Assembly: GCF_934371575.1 (NCBI RefSeq)
Contig: NZ_CAKRNY010000028.1
Location: forward strand, 1 to 50,049
Source of the DNA: an uncultured Blautia sp.
GTDB lineage: Bacteria; Bacillota; Clostridia; Lachnospirales; Lachnospiraceae
DNA: 50,049 nucleotides
Direction: 5' to 3'
Within the stretch, counting starts at the first letter, position 1; each line of letters starts with the position of its first letter. A program made the position numbers and the translations under genes. Positions 49,661 to 50,049 of this stretch are shown one piece after another. The notes under the pieces were generated by a model, which had not been told where the DNA came from, did no database searches, and worked only from the letters and a program-made list of their open reading frames with translations.

Positions 49661-49943
49661 GGAACATTGGAACAGATGCAGTAGGCGCATTTAATATCCT
49701 GCGGAAATATCTTTCCGTATCCGGAAAGCAGAAGAAACTGTCCGTAACCGGACTAAAAAATCCAGAAATAATAAAAGTAGCTGCATAGCCGAAAGGCAAG
49801 CAGTATTGGTGTCATGGACGCACCCTGAAAAAAGGCGGTATCCCGCCAGATTCCAGATGCTCTGGTAACTTTTGCCGAGTAGTTCACTGATTGACATTGT
49901 TTATTTATTGATATATAACATGAACTATATTCGGAGGTTCATT
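49661..49943. other. Non-coding or decayed stretch
   Basis: No convincing gene. Small ORFs on the minus strand (49587-49799, 49691-49897) show no family resemblance and no good ribosome sites. It may be further debris between the transposase remnant and the GNAT remnant. Confidence 0.4.
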
Positions 49944-50049
49944 ATGCCATCAAAAGTCATTAGGAGATGATCATTGACGAAGCAAGGCAGCAGGGACGTA
50001 AGGGACTTGTACTGACGTGTAAGGAAAAACTCGTTCCGTATTACGCAAA
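49944..50049 (+). pseudogene. GNAT acetyltransferase remnant (runs off window)
   Basis: CGGAGG seven bases upstream of ATG 49944 looks like a genuine start, but that frame stops after eight codons. In another frame from about 49967 the sequence reads M-I-I-D-E-A-R-Q-Q-G-R-K-G-L-V-L-T-C-K-E-K-L-V-P-Y-Y-A-K, the C-terminal half of a GNAT fold (acetyl-CoA-binding helix and the L-T-C-K/Y-Y motif). An internal deletion joining gene start and end is the simplest explanation. The 3' end is outside the window. Confidence 0.55.

Noticed and set aside
49691..49897. Small minus-strand ORF near the right end
   Set aside because: No family similarity, ribosome site or promoter; probably chance within decayed DNA.
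1..50049. Defence systems, prophage, tRNA or rRNA genes
   Set aside because: No phage structural, restriction, toxin-antitoxin or Cas-like protein was found, and no stretch resembled a tRNA or rRNA gene on reading; a tRNAscan/Infernal run would settle small RNAs.

Overview
The window comes from a low-to-mid GC Firmicute, most likely a Lachnospiraceae gut anaerobe of the Blautia/Ruminococcus type. That placement is inferred from gene order, A/G-rich Shine-Dalgarno sequences, meso-DAP peptidoglycan genes (dapF, and a MurE with the DNPR motif) and surface proteins with Big_2 or DUF11-like domains. No rRNA or tRNA gene was seen. Most of the window is chromosomal core; accessory or decayed DNA is limited to the left edge (surface proteins) and the last ~800 bases (IS1182-type and GNAT remnants).

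Layout. 1-2.2 kb: the end of a secreted/surface protein and a CHAP amidase-like exoprotein with Big_2 repeats. 2.2-6.1 kb: a divergent selenium/sulfur locus (LysR regulator and cysteine desulfurase leftward; YedE-type transporter, TusA-like carrier and Se/S-carrier DUF3343 protein rightward). 6.2-15.1 kb: small units for DUF3786, AzlCD, dapF, an amino-acid ABC transporter whose binding protein is circularly permuted, a CBS protein, asnA, a zinc-ribbon membrane protein and an orphan carbamate kinase. 15.4-17.2 kb: a surface protein behind a structured, terminator-bearing leader. 17.2-30.9 kb: a compact run murE-priA-def-fmt-yugP-rsmB-rlmN-prpC-prkC-rsgA-rpe-thiN, linking peptidoglycan precursor supply, replication restart, translation initiation, rRNA modification and Ser/Thr signalling. 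31-33.4 kb: ychF and lgt. 33.5-47.2 kb: the division and cell wall (dcw) cluster mraZ-rsmH-ftsL-pbp-pbp-mraY-murD-ftsW-murA-divIB-ftsZ. 47.2-49.3 kb: a DUF1540 protein and the infC-rpmI-rplT operon with its attenuator leader. 49.3-50 kb: pseudogene debris.

How it fits together. The dcw cluster opens with a sigma-A promoter followed by 10-bp-phased MraZ boxes, so it should be autoregulated by MraZ. Internal promoters precede mraY and ftsZ, and a strong terminator sits directly before the second PBP. The PASTA kinase PrkC and phosphatase PrpC probably sense the muropeptides whose synthesis the dcw genes control. infC begins with an ATT codon, the signature of IF3 self-control.

The observations most worth following are the circularly permuted, lipobox-less solute-binding protein (9417-10196); the three-way-junction leader RNA plus terminator (15405-15515); the terminator fused to a start codon in the dcw cluster (37966-38023); and the acidic D-x-D-G repeat tails shared by the FtsI-like PBP and DivIB.
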